A stretch of 64,000 bases of DNA. It comes from CAXXOK01 sp963675655. GTDB lineage: Bacteria; Bacillota; Clostridia; Christensenellales; Aristaeellaceae. Below are positions 17,105-26,166 of this stretch, piece by piece. The notes beneath the pieces were generated by a model that saw nothing but the letters and a program-made list of their open reading frames with translations, was not told where the DNA came from and did not search any database. A program made the translations under genes and the position numbers. The DNA is taken from NCBI GenBank assembly GCA_963675655.1, contig OY776489.1:930001-994000 (forward strand), read 5' to 3'. Every line of letters starts with the position of its first letter. The stretch's first letter is position 1.

Positions 17105-17923
17105 CTATTCTCGTACTGGTTTATCTGCAAGTTTCATCCAGTCCAGCGCCCGTTGAATATGAGCATCCCAGTAGTCCCAGTCATGAGAGCCCAGATGTTC
17201 CTCAAATGTCAGATCTACCCCAAGCGCATGCAGTTGATTTCTGGCGGAGAGATTTGCATCGTAAATAAAATCCTCTGTGCCGCAGCTCATAAACACTCGT
17301 GGCAGCTTTACTTTTTCGGCTTGCTTTTGTTGGATTAATGTAAATAAGTCAGCTCGGGAGCCTGTAATCGTTTGCCCCGGTTCAAACAACGCGTCCCTTA
17401 TAAATGGTCCCTCGATCTCGCCTGTGTTGAGTTTTGCCAAGACAGCTTCAATATCTACTGCCCCTGAGAGGCTTGCACAAGCAGCATATTGATCAGGTCT
17501 CTCCATAGCCAGTTTCACAGCACCATAACCGCCCATGGAAAGCCCAGCTACGAAAGTGTTTTCTCTTTGGCGGCTCACCGGGAATAACATTTGCACTTGG
17601 TTTGGTAATTCTTCCGTTAGGTAGGTGAGGTAGTCAGAACCCCTGTACATATCCTGATAAAAACTATTGGAGGCCGAGGGCATCACAACAGCCAGTTTAT
17701 GCTCTTGCGCATATTTTTCAATACTGGTCAGGCGCATCCAGTCCATATAATCACCGTAAGCACCGTGCAACAGATATAATACTTGAAAAAGCGCACCATC
17801 GTACAAGTAGTCCGATTGCTTCTTATTGAGCAGCTCATCGGAGTTAGGCGTAGGGATAAACACATTGATATCTGTGTTGAAGCACAAAGTCGTCGAGAAA
17901 AAATTTACTTGCATGAACGCCAT
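17105..17923 (-). CDS. Esterase family alpha/beta hydrolase, copy 1
   Basis: A 272-residue paralogue of the next gene with the same triad: Ser129 (GLSMGG), Asp218 (GTEDF), His247 (GSHDW). No signal peptide. GGAGG lies 8 nt before the ATG. Although the two genes are side by side they have clearly diverged, so they likely act on different acyl groups or positions rather than being a recent duplicate. The gene starts 4 nt after the kinase stop. Confidence 0.88.
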   Translation of the reverse strand: MAFMQVNFFSTTLCFNTDINVFIPTPNSDELLNKKQSDYLYDGALFQVLYLLHGAYGDYMDWMRLTSIEKYAQEHKLAVVMPSASNSFYQDMYRGSDYLTYLTEELPNQVQMLFPVSRQRENTFVAGLSMGGYGAVKLAMERPDQYAACASLSGAVDIEAVLAKLNTGEIEGPFIRDALFEPGQTITGSRADLFTLIQQKQAEKVKLPRVFMSCGTEDFIYDANLSARNQLHALGVDLTFEEHLGSHDWDYWDAHIQRALDWMKLADKPVRE

Positions 17924-17927
17924 TTTT

Positions 17928-18926
17928 TTACCTCCCTTTCGCTTCGGGCATATCCATACCCAAACGTGCTGTTGTCAGCATACAATCCATAATCTCCAAC
18001 CTGTCTGGCATGGCAGGAATAGCGCCCTTTTTTGTGGTTGAGAGGCTGCCGGTAGCGTTTGCATAATCCATTGTTGTTATAATTTGCTCCGGCTTCCAAT
18101 TTTCAGGCAGCGCCTCATTTTCAAGAACACAATTCAGAACTGCGCCCCAGTAGGCATCCCCTGCTCCGGTGGTATCTACGCACGGGACAGCGAAAGCTGC
18201 GGAACGGTAAATCTGGTTATTAATACATAAGATGCTTCCATATTCACCCAGCGTAATCGCCAATAGTTTGAAAGTATACATCTCGTTTAGCTTCCGAATA
18301 CCGGCTTCCCAGTTATCTTCTCCTGTGATGAATCTTAATTCTTCCTCCGACATTTTCACCAGATTGGCGCTTGCAAGACCTTCTATCAGCATTGCCCTGG
18401 CTTCCTCCAGATTTCTCCAAAGCGGCCGCCTTAGGTTCGGATCATATGAGATAAGCGCCCCAGCTTCACGTGCGATGCGGATCGCCTCAAAAGTAGCTTC
18501 CCGTACCGGTTCAACCGTCAGTGACAGCGAACCAAAGTGAAAAATTCGGGTGTCCTGCAAAACAGATTTAGGTAATTCTTCTTTCGTCAGCATTACGTCG
18601 GCAGTACGATCCCGATAGAAACTGAAACAGCGATTACCGGTTTCGTCCAGCTTCACGATAGCCATAGTCGTCGGATGCAGTTCATCCCGTCTCATCAATG
18701 AAACATCAACGCCCGCGGTAGCGACTCGTTCGTACAGATATTCGCCGAAACTGTCCGCTCCGACTTTACTAATTAACGCGGTTCTCCAGCCCAGTTTTGA
18801 AGCAAGCGCCAACACATTTGCGGGCGCTCCGCCTGCATTTCCTTCCATCTCCAATTTTTCGTCCTTAGCAGAGCAGATAAAATCCATCAGGCACTCTCCA
18901 AGAGCGACAATATCATACTGTTTCAT
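17928..18926 (-). CDS. PfkB family sugar kinase (fructokinase/ribokinase-like)
   Basis: A 332-residue kinase with both family signatures: an N-terminal GGAPANVLALASKLG and a C-terminal DTTGAGDAYWGA with the catalytic Asp. YDPNLRRPLW in the middle is typical of fructokinases. It phosphorylates a sugar, probably the one brought in by the RbsBAC-type transporter of this operon. The ATG at 18926 has AAGGTG at good spacing; a GTG three codons upstream is less suitable. Substrate is not determined by sequence alone. Confidence 0.92.
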   Translation of the reverse strand: MKQYDIVALGECLMDFICSAKDEKLEMEGNAGGAPANVLALASKLGWRTALISKVGADSFGEYLYERVATAGVDVSLMRRDELHPTTMAIVKLDETGNRCFSFYRDRTADVMLTKEELPKSVLQDTRIFHFGSLSLTVEPVREATFEAIRIAREAGALISYDPNLRRPLWRNLEEARAMLIEGLASANLVKMSEEELRFITGEDNWEAGIRKLNEMYTFKLLAITLGEYGSILCINNQIYRSAAFAVPCVDTTGAGDAYWGAVLNCVLENEALPENWKPEQIITTMDYANATGSLSTTKKGAIPAMPDRLEIMDCMLTTARLGMDMPEAKGR

Positions 18927-18936
18927 ATCAATCACC

Positions 18937-19635
18937 TTATGAACATAATATCAAACCACCCGGCGTCTTCATCGGAGGATAAGAGCCGATGGCATATATA
19001 GGACTGCATTGCGGCATTGGTACAGATTTACGGTCAAGAAATTGGTATACCTCAAGCGTAACCATGCCATCTGACAACATACAGCAGCGGATGCGACCAT
19101 CTGTATCATTATCATTTAACACCGGTTCAAACAAGGGGATAAAGCCCGCCACATGCAACGCTTTTATTTCTCTCTCCAAATTTGAACAAGGCACGCCTAT
19201 ATGATCTATCCCCATAATCTGCTGTGTATTACGTTTTTCAGTAGGCTGTTCAACACGCTGCGCAATTTCAAGCGTAAATCCAAAAGGGGTTTGAATATGA
19301 AAATAAAACTCTCCCTTCCCAAACACTTTGGGATTGAAAAAGGCATCATTGCCCTGGGTAACCATTGTCAAGCCAACCGATTGGCAATACTCCATAGCCC
19401 GCCGAATATCCGCCGTCGACAGTGCAACATGCCCAAGACCAACGTACCGAAAATCTTCTGAAATTTCCGCCGGCTTGCAAGACTCTCCGTCTACAAACCG
19501 AAAAACACAGTCTCCGTTATACACCTCATTTTCACTTGCAGCCTGAAAGAATAATTTCTCGCAAAGCCATTGACGCATTGCTATAGCATTGGTCGTTTGT
19601 ACAACGATATGCCGGGTCGTTTCTCGTTTTTGCAT
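18937..19635 (-). CDS. VOC family protein (glyoxalase fold)
   Basis: A 232-residue protein with two vicinal-oxygen-chelate modules. The first has GLGHVALSTADIRRAMEYC and FGFTLEIAQ, the second IMGIDHIGVPCSNLE and GMVTLEVYQF. The His and Glu positions used for metal binding are present. The family covers lyases, isomerases and dioxygenases. In a sugar operon an isomerase or epimerase-like role is possible but unproven. It sits between the permease and the kinase genes with short gaps (16 and 10 nt). Confidence 0.75.
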   Translation of the reverse strand: MQKRETTRHIVVQTTNAIAMRQWLCEKLFFQAASENEVYNGDCVFRFVDGESCKPAEISEDFRYVGLGHVALSTADIRRAMEYCQSVGLTMVTQGNDAFFNPKVFGKGEFYFHIQTPFGFTLEIAQRVEQPTEKRNTQQIMGIDHIGVPCSNLEREIKALHVAGFIPLFEPVLNDNDTDGRIRCCMLSDGMVTLEVYQFLDRKSVPMPQCSPIYAIGSYPPMKTPGGLILCS

Positions 19636-19651
19636 TGAGTTACTCCAACCA

Positions 19652-20638
19652 TCAGGCTGCTTTGCTCTTTTTTGTGTTTTTCACAAAATCTACATAAACA
19701 GCCACCAAGATTACGATACCTTTAAGAATGATTTGCCAATAAGAATCGATACGCATTAGGTTTAGGCCGTTATTGAGAAGTCCTATAATCAACGCGCCAA
19801 TCATCGTGCCTCCGATATACCCGTAACCACCAGCCATTGATGCGCCGCCCAGAACAACGGCAGCAATCGCATCCATCTCCGCACCGTTTCCTGCCAGCGG
19901 ATTGCCTGAATAGCTGCGGGCACAAAGCACCATACCAGCAAGAGCGCCCATAACACCGCTAAAAATATAAACGAACATACGGGTTCTACGTACGCTAATA
20001 CCACTAAAACGAGCCGCTCGTTCATTACCGCCAACTGCATATATATGCCTGCCCAACTTTGTCCTATTGAGAATCAGGTAGACTAGAATCAACGTTACAA
20101 TTAAATAGACCACGGGAAGTGGTAAAAAGCCAAACGCATAACCAGTTCCTAGGTTGATCCACGTCCGGTTATCAATACGAACAGTCGTTCCACCCGTATA
20201 CACGTACGTAGCTCCACGTAAAATCTGCATCATTGCATACGTTACGATGAAGGGCGGAAGAGTGGTTCGGGAAATGATAACACCGTTAATGGCTCCATAA
20301 AGAGCGCCTAATGCCAAACATGCAAAAATAACCAGAAGGATCGGAAAGCCAAGGTTGATTAACGTCCCAGCTGTAACCCCTGTAATCGCTATGATTGAGC
20401 CAACGGAAAGATCGATCCCTCCGCAAATAAGAACCATCGTCATGCCTGCAGCAAGATATAGGTTGGTCGAAATCTGGCGCAAAACGTTCATAATGTTTGA
20501 TTGCGAAAGAAATTTATCAGAGCTTACAGAGATTATTATACAAATAGCCAATAATCCGATTAAGATACCAGCATTCCGTTTTACATAACCTTTGGTACCG
20601 TCAAGCAAGCGTTTGCTTTTAATCATCGTGTTTCCCAT
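19652..20638 (-). CDS. Sugar ABC transporter permease (RbsC type)
   Basis: A 328-residue membrane protein of the RbsC/XylH/AraH family with about ten helices. GMTMVLICGGIDLSVGS and VVLGGASMAGGYG are the family's conserved segments. ATG at 20638 is chosen since AAAGGAGC lies 9 nt upstream; TTG three codons earlier is too close to it. It forms the channel for the ATPase encoded just upstream and the binding protein at 22235. Confidence 0.93.
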   Translation of the reverse strand: MGNTMIKSKRLLDGTKGYVKRNAGILIGLLAICIIISVSSDKFLSQSNIMNVLRQISTNLYLAAGMTMVLICGGIDLSVGSIIAITGVTAGTLINLGFPILLVIFACLALGALYGAINGVIISRTTLPPFIVTYAMMQILRGATYVYTGGTTVRIDNRTWINLGTGYAFGFLPLPVVYLIVTLILVYLILNRTKLGRHIYAVGGNERAARFSGISVRRTRMFVYIFSGVMGALAGMVLCARSYSGNPLAGNGAEMDAIAAVVLGGASMAGGYGYIGGTMIGALIIGLLNNGLNLMRIDSYWQIILKGIVILVAVYVDFVKNTKKSKAA

Positions 20639-20662
20639 AGAAGACAAGCTCCTTTCATCCTA

Positions 20663-22147
20663 TTAAATAGATACTGCTTTTTGCATTATCTTTTCTTGCG
20701 TTGCTTCATCGTGATTCAATATAGCGGAAATTCGCCCCTCTCGCATCACAACAATACGATCAGACATGTTTAACACTTCCGGTAGTTCGGAGGATACCAT
20801 GATAATAGCCATACCGTTCTTTACTAAGTCATTCATAATGGCATAGATTTCACTTTTCGAGCCAACATCAATACCCCGGGTCGGCTCATCCATAATAAGC
20901 ACTTTGGGATTGGCGGCTAACCAACTGCCGATAATAACCTTCTGTTGGTTTCCACCGGATAGTGAACCAATGAGTGTATCGCCGCTAGGAGCTTTTACTC
21001 GTAAATCGCTCATATACTGATTGGAAATCTCTTGTTCTTTCTCTTGGTTTAAACCCACACCGCGAATAAAATCTTTCAATACCTTTAGGGTAATGTTGAA
21101 CTTAATGGTCATGCTGGGGAAAATCCCCTCTGCTTTACGATCCTCCGATACAAGGCCAATGCCTGCTTCCAGAATTTCGCTGGCTTTTTTACCCGCCAGT
21201 TCTGCGCCAAGCAATTTTACGCTGCCGGATTGCACCGTATCCAGCCCGAAAATAGCTTGCATTGTTTCACTGCGCCCAGCGCCAATCAGACCGGCAAAAC
21301 CCAGAATTTCGCCCTTCTTTAAATCAAAACTTATATCATGCACTCGATCCGTGTTTAACCGATCGATTTTCAGTACAGTTTCTAAACAATCATTATAGGT
21401 ACGTGTGTAATAGTTGTTCAGTTGCCTCCCTACCATCAACGAAACCAACTTATCATTTGGTGTATTTTTAACATCGCAAGTGGCCACATATTCCCCATCC
21501 CGAAGCACAGTTACCCGATCGGCTATCTGCTGTAGTTCGCTCATACGGTGAGAAATATAGATGATTCCGATTCCCTTCTTCTTGAGCTTGCGAACGTTTT
21601 CAAACAAGATATCTACTTCTTTATCAGAAAGCGAGCTGGTCGGCTCATCCATTACAATAATCTTTGCGTTAAATGAAACCGCTTTGACAATCTCCACCAT
21701 CTGTTGCTGGGCTAGATTTAAATCCGCTACCAGGGCTGTGGGAGAAAGGTTCAGGCCAAGATCCGCCAGCGAACGCTGTGCTTCGGTTACCGTCTGATCA
21801 TGGTTCACAAACGGCCCTTTTCCAGCCTCACGCCCCAGAAAAATATTTTCGGCGACCGTAAGATGCGGCACCAGCATCAATTCTTGATGAATGATTGAAA
21901 TACCATGATTTCGGGCACCTTCGACCGTAATATGCGCAAAGGGCTTACCCTCTATAATAATTTCACCTTCATCTTTTTCATAGATTCCACCTAGTACCTT
22001 AATTAATGTAGATTTCCCAGCACCGTTTTCACCCAACAGGGCATGAACCTCGCCACGATGCAGTTGAAACGATACATCCCGCAGAGCGTAAACACCTGGA
22101 AAGCGCTTGTGAATGTTTTTCATTTCAAGCAACCATTGATTCTCCAT
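20663..22147 (-). CDS. Sugar ABC transporter ATPase (RbsA type)
   Basis: A 494-residue double-cassette ATPase of the carbohydrate-uptake class 2. The first domain has Walker A GENGAGKST and Walker B IIVMDEPTSSLS. The second has the usual altered P-loop GLIGAGRSE, signature LSGGNQQKV and VLIMDEPTRGID. All catalytic features of an active RbsA are present, which makes it a useful contrast to the degenerate relative at 56435. GGAG before ATG; a GC-rich hairpin separates it from the binding-protein gene. Confidence 0.94.
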   Translation of the reverse strand: MENQWLLEMKNIHKRFPGVYALRDVSFQLHRGEVHALLGENGAGKSTLIKVLGGIYEKDEGEIIIEGKPFAHITVEGARNHGISIIHQELMLVPHLTVAENIFLGREAGKGPFVNHDQTVTEAQRSLADLGLNLSPTALVADLNLAQQQMVEIVKAVSFNAKIIVMDEPTSSLSDKEVDILFENVRKLKKKGIGIIYISHRMSELQQIADRVTVLRDGEYVATCDVKNTPNDKLVSLMVGRQLNNYYTRTYNDCLETVLKIDRLNTDRVHDISFDLKKGEILGFAGLIGAGRSETMQAIFGLDTVQSGSVKLLGAELAGKKASEILEAGIGLVSEDRKAEGIFPSMTIKFNITLKVLKDFIRGVGLNQEKEQEISNQYMSDLRVKAPSGDTLIGSLSGGNQQKVIIGSWLAANPKVLIMDEPTRGIDVGSKSEIYAIMNDLVKNGMAIIMVSSELPEVLNMSDRIVVMREGRISAILNHDEATQEKIMQKAVSI

Positions 22148-22181
22148 AGTATCATCTCCTTGCTATCGATAGGAAATAGAA

Positions 22182-22209
22182 ACGGGCCCGCCCATGATGA
22201 GGGGCCCGT
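22182..22209 (-). terminator. Intercistronic hairpin between binding protein and ATPase genes
   Basis: ACGGGCCC pairs with GGGCCCGT around a 12-nt loop, followed on the minus strand by TTCTATTT. Such partial terminators commonly keep binding-protein mRNA more abundant than the rest of the operon. Confidence 0.6.
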
Positions 22210-22234
22210 CTCCATGCTAAGCTGTAATGAAAAA

Positions 22235-23176
22235 TCAGCTCCAGTCGGAGGGGTTCATTTCTTCAACATTATCAGGGGTAACGAGCGTAGTATCCAACGA
22301 ATACGAGCTTTCAATCTCTCCGCCTTCCAAGAGAGTGTAAGCACACTCTACTGCTTGAAGGCCAAGCTTTACAGGGCTTTGCGCTGCGGTTGCATACAAT
22401 CCGCCGTTTGCCACGCTGGTCTTACCAGAAGGCGAGCCATCAACGCTGAACACTTTGATTTGATCCATTCTGCCGGCGGATTCAACCGCGCCAAGGATAA
22501 TCAGGCTAACATCATCGTTCAAGCCCCAGAATACATCAATATCACTGTTGGCCGTCAGTAGATCTTCGGCGGTGCCCAGCACTGCGGCCATCGTGGAAAT
22601 CGATTTACGATCGATGATGATGCAGTTTGTTCCCTCAATAGCCTCTTCAAGCCCCTGCACACGCTGCGTTACGCTCTCGGCCAGCGGGTTTTCAATTACA
22701 CAGATATTTGCCCCTTCAGGGTACAGCTTCACGATTTCATCGCCACATTGACGGCCAGCCGATACGTTGTTAGAAGCGATATAGGTGGCTACCATGCTCT
22801 GGTCTAATACCGCGGAATCTACATTGATTACGGGGATGCCAGCGGCAGCGCACTCTTCCAGTGCCGGCTGCACAGATGCCGAATCCACAGGATTCAGGAA
22901 TAACACTTCAATGCCTTGCGTAATTAAATCTTCAATAACATTGTTCTGTTTATCCTGCATCTGCTGACCATCGATCGAGATCAGCGTGTCGCCATTAGCT
23001 TCGATAGCCGCTTGCATTGCGTCTCTCATCGCAATATGGAAGGGATTTGTCAAATCCATGCAAGTATAGCCGAATACGTGGCCGCCGGTGGTTTCCGCCA
23101 CACTGCCCGCAAAGGGTGTAAGCGCTAACGCAAGGGTCAGAACCAAAACCAGGGTATGCAAGATCGCCTTTTTCAT
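22235..23176 (-). CDS. Sugar-binding protein (RbsB type)
   Basis: A 313-residue periplasmic-binding-protein-like protein with a signal peptide (MKKAILHTLVLVLTLALALT, then AGSVAE). There is no lipobox Cys, unusual for a Firmicute, so it may be anchored by the uncleaved helix or released. The type 1 fold is clear: GYTCMDLTNPFHIAM, LNPVDSASVQPAL, NVDSAV and the C-terminal GLYATAAQSP. The ATG at 23176 has GGAGG at 8 nt. It is the first gene of the seven-gene operon and should bind a monosaccharide related to ribose, allose or fructose. Confidence 0.92.
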   Translation of the reverse strand: MKKAILHTLVLVLTLALALTPFAGSVAETTGGHVFGYTCMDLTNPFHIAMRDAMQAAIEANGDTLISIDGQQMQDKQNNVIEDLITQGIEVLFLNPVDSASVQPALEECAAAGIPVINVDSAVLDQSMVATYIASNNVSAGRQCGDEIVKLYPEGANICVIENPLAESVTQRVQGLEEAIEGTNCIIIDRKSISTMAAVLGTAEDLLTANSDIDVFWGLNDDVSLIILGAVESAGRMDQIKVFSVDGSPSGKTSVANGGLYATAAQSPVKLGLQAVECAYTLLEGGEIESSYSLDTTLVTPDNVEEMNPSDWS

Positions 23177-23204
23177 GTAGTAACCTCCCAATTTTCAATT
23201 GAAT

Positions 23205-23227
23205 AAAACCGTTTACGTAACCGTTTT
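23205..23227 (-). promoter_or_regulatory. LacI-type operator before the sugar operon
   Basis: A near-palindrome centred on TTACGTAA with arms AAAACCG and CGTTTT. It lies just downstream of the operon's -10 box, where a LacI-family repressor would block transcription. Confidence 0.6.
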
Positions 23228-23237
23228 CCTTGAAACC

Positions 23238-23266
23238 ATCATAATACGCCGCATTATAAAAGTCAA
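23238..23266 (-). promoter_or_regulatory. Promoter of the sugar operon
   Basis: On the minus strand TTGACT (23266-23261) and TATGAT (23243-23238) are spaced by 17 bp, 62 bp before the binding-protein gene. Confidence 0.7.
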
Positions 23267-23348
23267 TAGGTTATTATAAATTTATACGTACACTGTCTTT
23301 TACCGATGATTTCAGATTTATTTCTATATCGAGCTGTACTCTGAAATA

Positions 23349-23388
23349 TAAACGTTTACTTGACTATAATAGGATTATTCGATATAAT
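23349..23388 (+). promoter_or_regulatory. Promoter and operator of the LacI gene
   Basis: TTGACT (23360-23365) and TATAAT (23383-23388) have ideal 17-bp spacing. The palindrome TAAACGTTTA (23349-23358) abuts the -35 box and matches the core of LacI/CcpA-type operators, suggesting autoregulation or catabolite control. Confidence 0.7.
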
Positions 23389-23446
23389 CAATTCGATTAA
23401 CATATAAATACATGATAGTAAAAAATTGATTGATAAGGAGCGCAGG

Positions 23447-24430
23447 ATGGCAAATTATGGTATTCGAGATGTCGCCAAGCAAGCAGGCGTATCGATAGCA
23501 ACCGTTAGCCATGTTATTAATAATACGCGGTTTGTAACAGAGGATACTCGTCAACGAGTAATGGATACAATAGAGGCTTTAAACTATCATCCCAACGCAA
23601 TTGCCCGCAGTCTGAAAACCAGGCGCTACAACTTAATTGCTTTTGTTGTTCCCGATATCGCGAACACATATTTTGCAACGCTGATCGAAGAAGTTGAAAA
23701 TTTGCTCGCCGCACAGGGTTACCGTCTAATCATCGTTAATACCAAAGAAACTAAAAGTCGTGAAATCGATAATCTTCAAGCTCTTGCAAACGGGATTGTA
23801 GATGGCTTTATAATCGCATCTACACTGGCGGATTACAGTGAAATTACCCAAGTTTTGCCATCCAGTATGCCGCGCGTATTTGTGGATCGTACACTGCCGC
23901 ACTGTGCTTGTGATACAATCACCATTGCCAACTATAACGCAATGTATCAAGGGGTTACGCATTTAATTAAAGTCGGTCATCAAAAAATCGGTTATATCAC
24001 CGGCCTTCCCCGCATATCAACCACAGCAGAACGGTTAAGCGCTTTTGAAACGGCAATGTCAGACAATCATCTTTCCTCGGAAGGCTTGATCCAGACCGGT
24101 GATTCCATGGCTTCATGCATTTCCTCCAATTTGAACACGATTCTCAAGAAAAAATGCACCGCTCTTGTCGTATCTAATAACCTGATGGCAACTGAGGTTA
24201 TGCTGCAACTGCTTGATCGTGGCATGCGTCCCAGTACCGATCTTGAGATTCTAGGCTATAAAGATAGCGATAAAGCGCAATACGGTTTGCAGCATATGAA
24301 CTTGATCGTTCAGCCAACCGTTGAACTTGCGCGTGTCGCAGGCCGCCAGATCCTGGAGCGGATTGAACAGCCAGATATGCCTATTCGCCAAACCATCATA
24401 CAGGCATTATTCTGTCCAAAAAATAAGTGA
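23447..24430 (+). CDS. LacI family transcriptional regulator
   Basis: A 327-residue repressor. Residues 1-60 hold the LacI helix-turn-helix and hinge (IRDVAKQAGVSIATVSHVIN, then LNYHPNAIARSLKTRR). The rest is the sugar-binding core (VVPDIANTYFATLIEEVE, HLIKVGHQKIGYITG). ATG at 23447 is chosen over an upstream one, as AAGGAGCGCAGG precedes it. It is divergent from the sugar operon, with operators on both sides of the shared region, so it should control that operon in response to its sugar. Confidence 0.93.
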   Translation: MANYGIRDVAKQAGVSIATVSHVINNTRFVTEDTRQRVMDTIEALNYHPNAIARSLKTRRYNLIAFVVPDIANTYFATLIEEVENLLAAQGYRLIIVNTKETKSREIDNLQALANGIVDGFIIASTLADYSEITQVLPSSMPRVFVDRTLPHCACDTITIANYNAMYQGVTHLIKVGHQKIGYITGLPRISTTAERLSAFETAMSDNHLSSEGLIQTGDSMASCISSNLNTILKKKCTALVVSNNLMATEVMLQLLDRGMRPSTDLEILGYKDSDKAQYGLQHMNLIVQPTVELARVAGRQILERIEQPDMPIRQTIIQALFCPKNK

Positions 24431-24521
24431 AACTGTACTATCGTTATTCACCTGGACAATGTGCCCAATGAGCGCGAAAAATAAGATGCCTTATATCGCC
24501 TATAAAGGTTAAAAAATTTAT

Positions 24522-24563
24522 TTGCCAGCACCCAACCGATTCATTCCGTTTGTGTGCTGGCAA
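24522..24563 (+). terminator. Hairpin after the LacI gene
   Basis: TTGCCAGCAC pairs with GTGCTGGCAA, 10 bp perfect. The T-run is on the other strand (ATAAATTTTTT), so it is a stronger terminator for minus-strand transcription, but it is the first 3' structure after LacI. Confidence 0.5.
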
Positions 24564-24597
24564 CCTTCAATGAAAAGCGTTCCACTTTTTCTCAATT

Positions 24598-24830
24598 TGG
24601 CGCAACGTTCAGGGGTAGGTTTTGCTGAACTGCTCCCTGATCATTGTGCCAAAACGAAGACCGGTAAATCCAAACAATCAGCATGAAAACCCTTGCGCCC
24701 ATTAGATCGAAGCGCAAAGGAACGGCGTAGCTGCCCAGGGCAGCCACGCCGTTCCTTTTACCCTTGTTGCCGGACCGCAATCCGTCATTCTCTGGTTAGC
24801 AGTACACCGGTTCATCTTTTAGTAAGTAAG
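24598..24830 (-). mobile_element. IS3-family scar: right end joined to left end
   Basis: 24598-24617 resembles the right inverted repeat of the IS at 25074-26166, and 24631-24651 resembles its left inverted repeat, with about 13 bp between. About 180 bp of decayed left-end interior follow, including GCATGAAAACCCTTGC and a hairpin at about 24717-24757. The body is missing. The order right-end then left-end is that of a tandem copy or a circle junction. No coding capacity. Confidence 0.55.
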
Positions 24831-24845
24831 GTATAAGTTTTAGTG

Positions 24846-24960
24846 CACATGCAAAACAGGCGAATTTACATTTGCAAATTGCCTGCTGCTTTTTAGGGAA
24901 GTTGTCACCAAACCGCTCCGAACGCACAAGCATTGTGCAGCTATGCACCCTTCGGGCGTT
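24846..24960 (+). repeat. Dispersed repeat, copy 2
   Basis: A diverged copy of 15718-15834 in the same orientation, starting with CACATGCAAAACAGGCGAAT. It lies between the two IS remnants. Function unknown. Confidence 0.6.
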
Positions 24961-25137
24961 TCTGTCCCAAAGAAAAGCGCTAACACAATGCTCCGCGCAT
25001 AGTCAAGGAAAAATTATGATTCTACAATCCCGCAATCGTATAAACATGTTCATTCATACGTTTGAAAGTGGTCTGTCCCCGATTATTGTGCCAAGACGAA
25101 AGTTAGGAAAAGCCGACAATCGGCATGAAAACCCTTG

Positions 25138-25783
25138 CTACTGCATGGCCGTATCGTAACGGATTCCAGCTTGGCTATCAAGGGCGGCAAAGCCGTTCAT
25201 TTTACCTTTGAGAACCGAGCCGGATTCCGTTATCCTCCGGTCAGCAGTACAAGGGATCATCATTTGGGGAGCAGGAGGTTTCCCACCCAAGGCAGAGTGC
25301 GGTCGGATGGTATTGTAATAATTCTGCCACCTTCTGGCTAGGACTTCCGCCCCCTGCAAGCTGCCAAACAGCTCACCATTGAGGAATTCATCCCGCATAC
25401 GGGCGTTGAAGCTTTCTGCCATCGGCGGTCTTATCCTCCACAAAATCATAGCTCCATACGTGATTACGATGATCCGGTTGCAACCGTATACAGCTGTAGT
25501 CATTGAGCCATATTCGTTGCTTTTTGGTCTGCTTCTTGGGCCGTTGTAGTTCTTCTTCCCGCCAGATCCTCTCCACGCGTTTGTGATTGATGACGGTGTC
25601 CTCATTGTTCACCATGGCGGTAACAATGCGATACCCGACGCGCCCATAGCTTGCAACCAATTCTATCACTTTTGCCCTGACATCATCTTCATCAGGCAAT
25701 CGGATCACTTGATACCGGTAGGCAGTTCGGTTGACATGCAGAACCCGACAAGCCCGTCGTTCTGTAACATGGTGTTCCTCCAC
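25138..25783 (-). pseudogene. IS3-family transposase OrfB, internally deleted
   Basis: The N-terminal HTH-like part is intact (VTERRACRVLHVNRTAYRYQ, then IWREEELQRPKKQTKKQR), and NHVWSYDFVEDKTADGRKLQ begins the DDE domain. The frame then breaks and jumps to ESFNARMRDEFLN and RPHSALGGKPPAP, the domain's end. The middle, with the second Asp of the DDE triad, is missing and the two parts are in different frames. It cannot encode an active transposase. Confidence 0.8.
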
Positions 25784-25818
25784 GGTGTATTGGACGGCTG
25801 TCTTTTGCTTGACCGGGC

Positions 25819-26098
25819 TTAGAAGTTTTTTGAGTTTACATCTCGCAGTATCGCGTTGTCCAGGCTCAGGTCTGCCACCAACCGTTTGAGGCGGGCATTT
25901 TCTTTCTCCAGTTCTTTGAGACGTTTAGCATCGTCCGTTTTCATCCCACCGTACTGCTTACGCCACCGATAGTAGGTTTGCTCTGTGATATCGCTTTGCC
26001 GTACTGCCTCGGCGGATTGTCTTGCCCTGTCCGCACAGCACTTCGATCTCCCGTAGCTTGATGATGATCTGCTCCACCGTGAATGCTTTCCTTGGCAT
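25819..26098 (-). pseudogene. IS3-family OrfA, frameshifted
   Basis: It begins MPRKAFTVEQIIIKLREIEV, the usual OrfA start. A frame change follows near GKTIRRG. The other frame continues with DITEQTYYRWRKQYGGMK and the leucine-zipper segment LKELEKENARLKRL up to TAA at 25819-25821. Confidence 0.75.
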
Positions 26099-26166
26099 TG
26101 ATCCCACCCCTTTGCGTCATTATACCAGATTGGCTATCTCTCAATTTGGTACAACGCTCGGGGGCA

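Larger units (their letters stand above)
25074..26166 (-). mobile_element. Degenerate IS3-family insertion sequence
   Basis: The ends are imperfect 20-bp inverted repeats starting TG and ending CA: TGTCCCCGATTATTGTGCCA at 25074-25093 and TGGTACAACGCTCGGGGGCA at 26147-26166. Inside, on the minus strand, are broken orfA and orfB transposase frames. The element is about 1.1 kb, shorter than active IS3 relatives, owing to a deletion in orfB. I see no clear target duplication. Confidence 0.8.
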
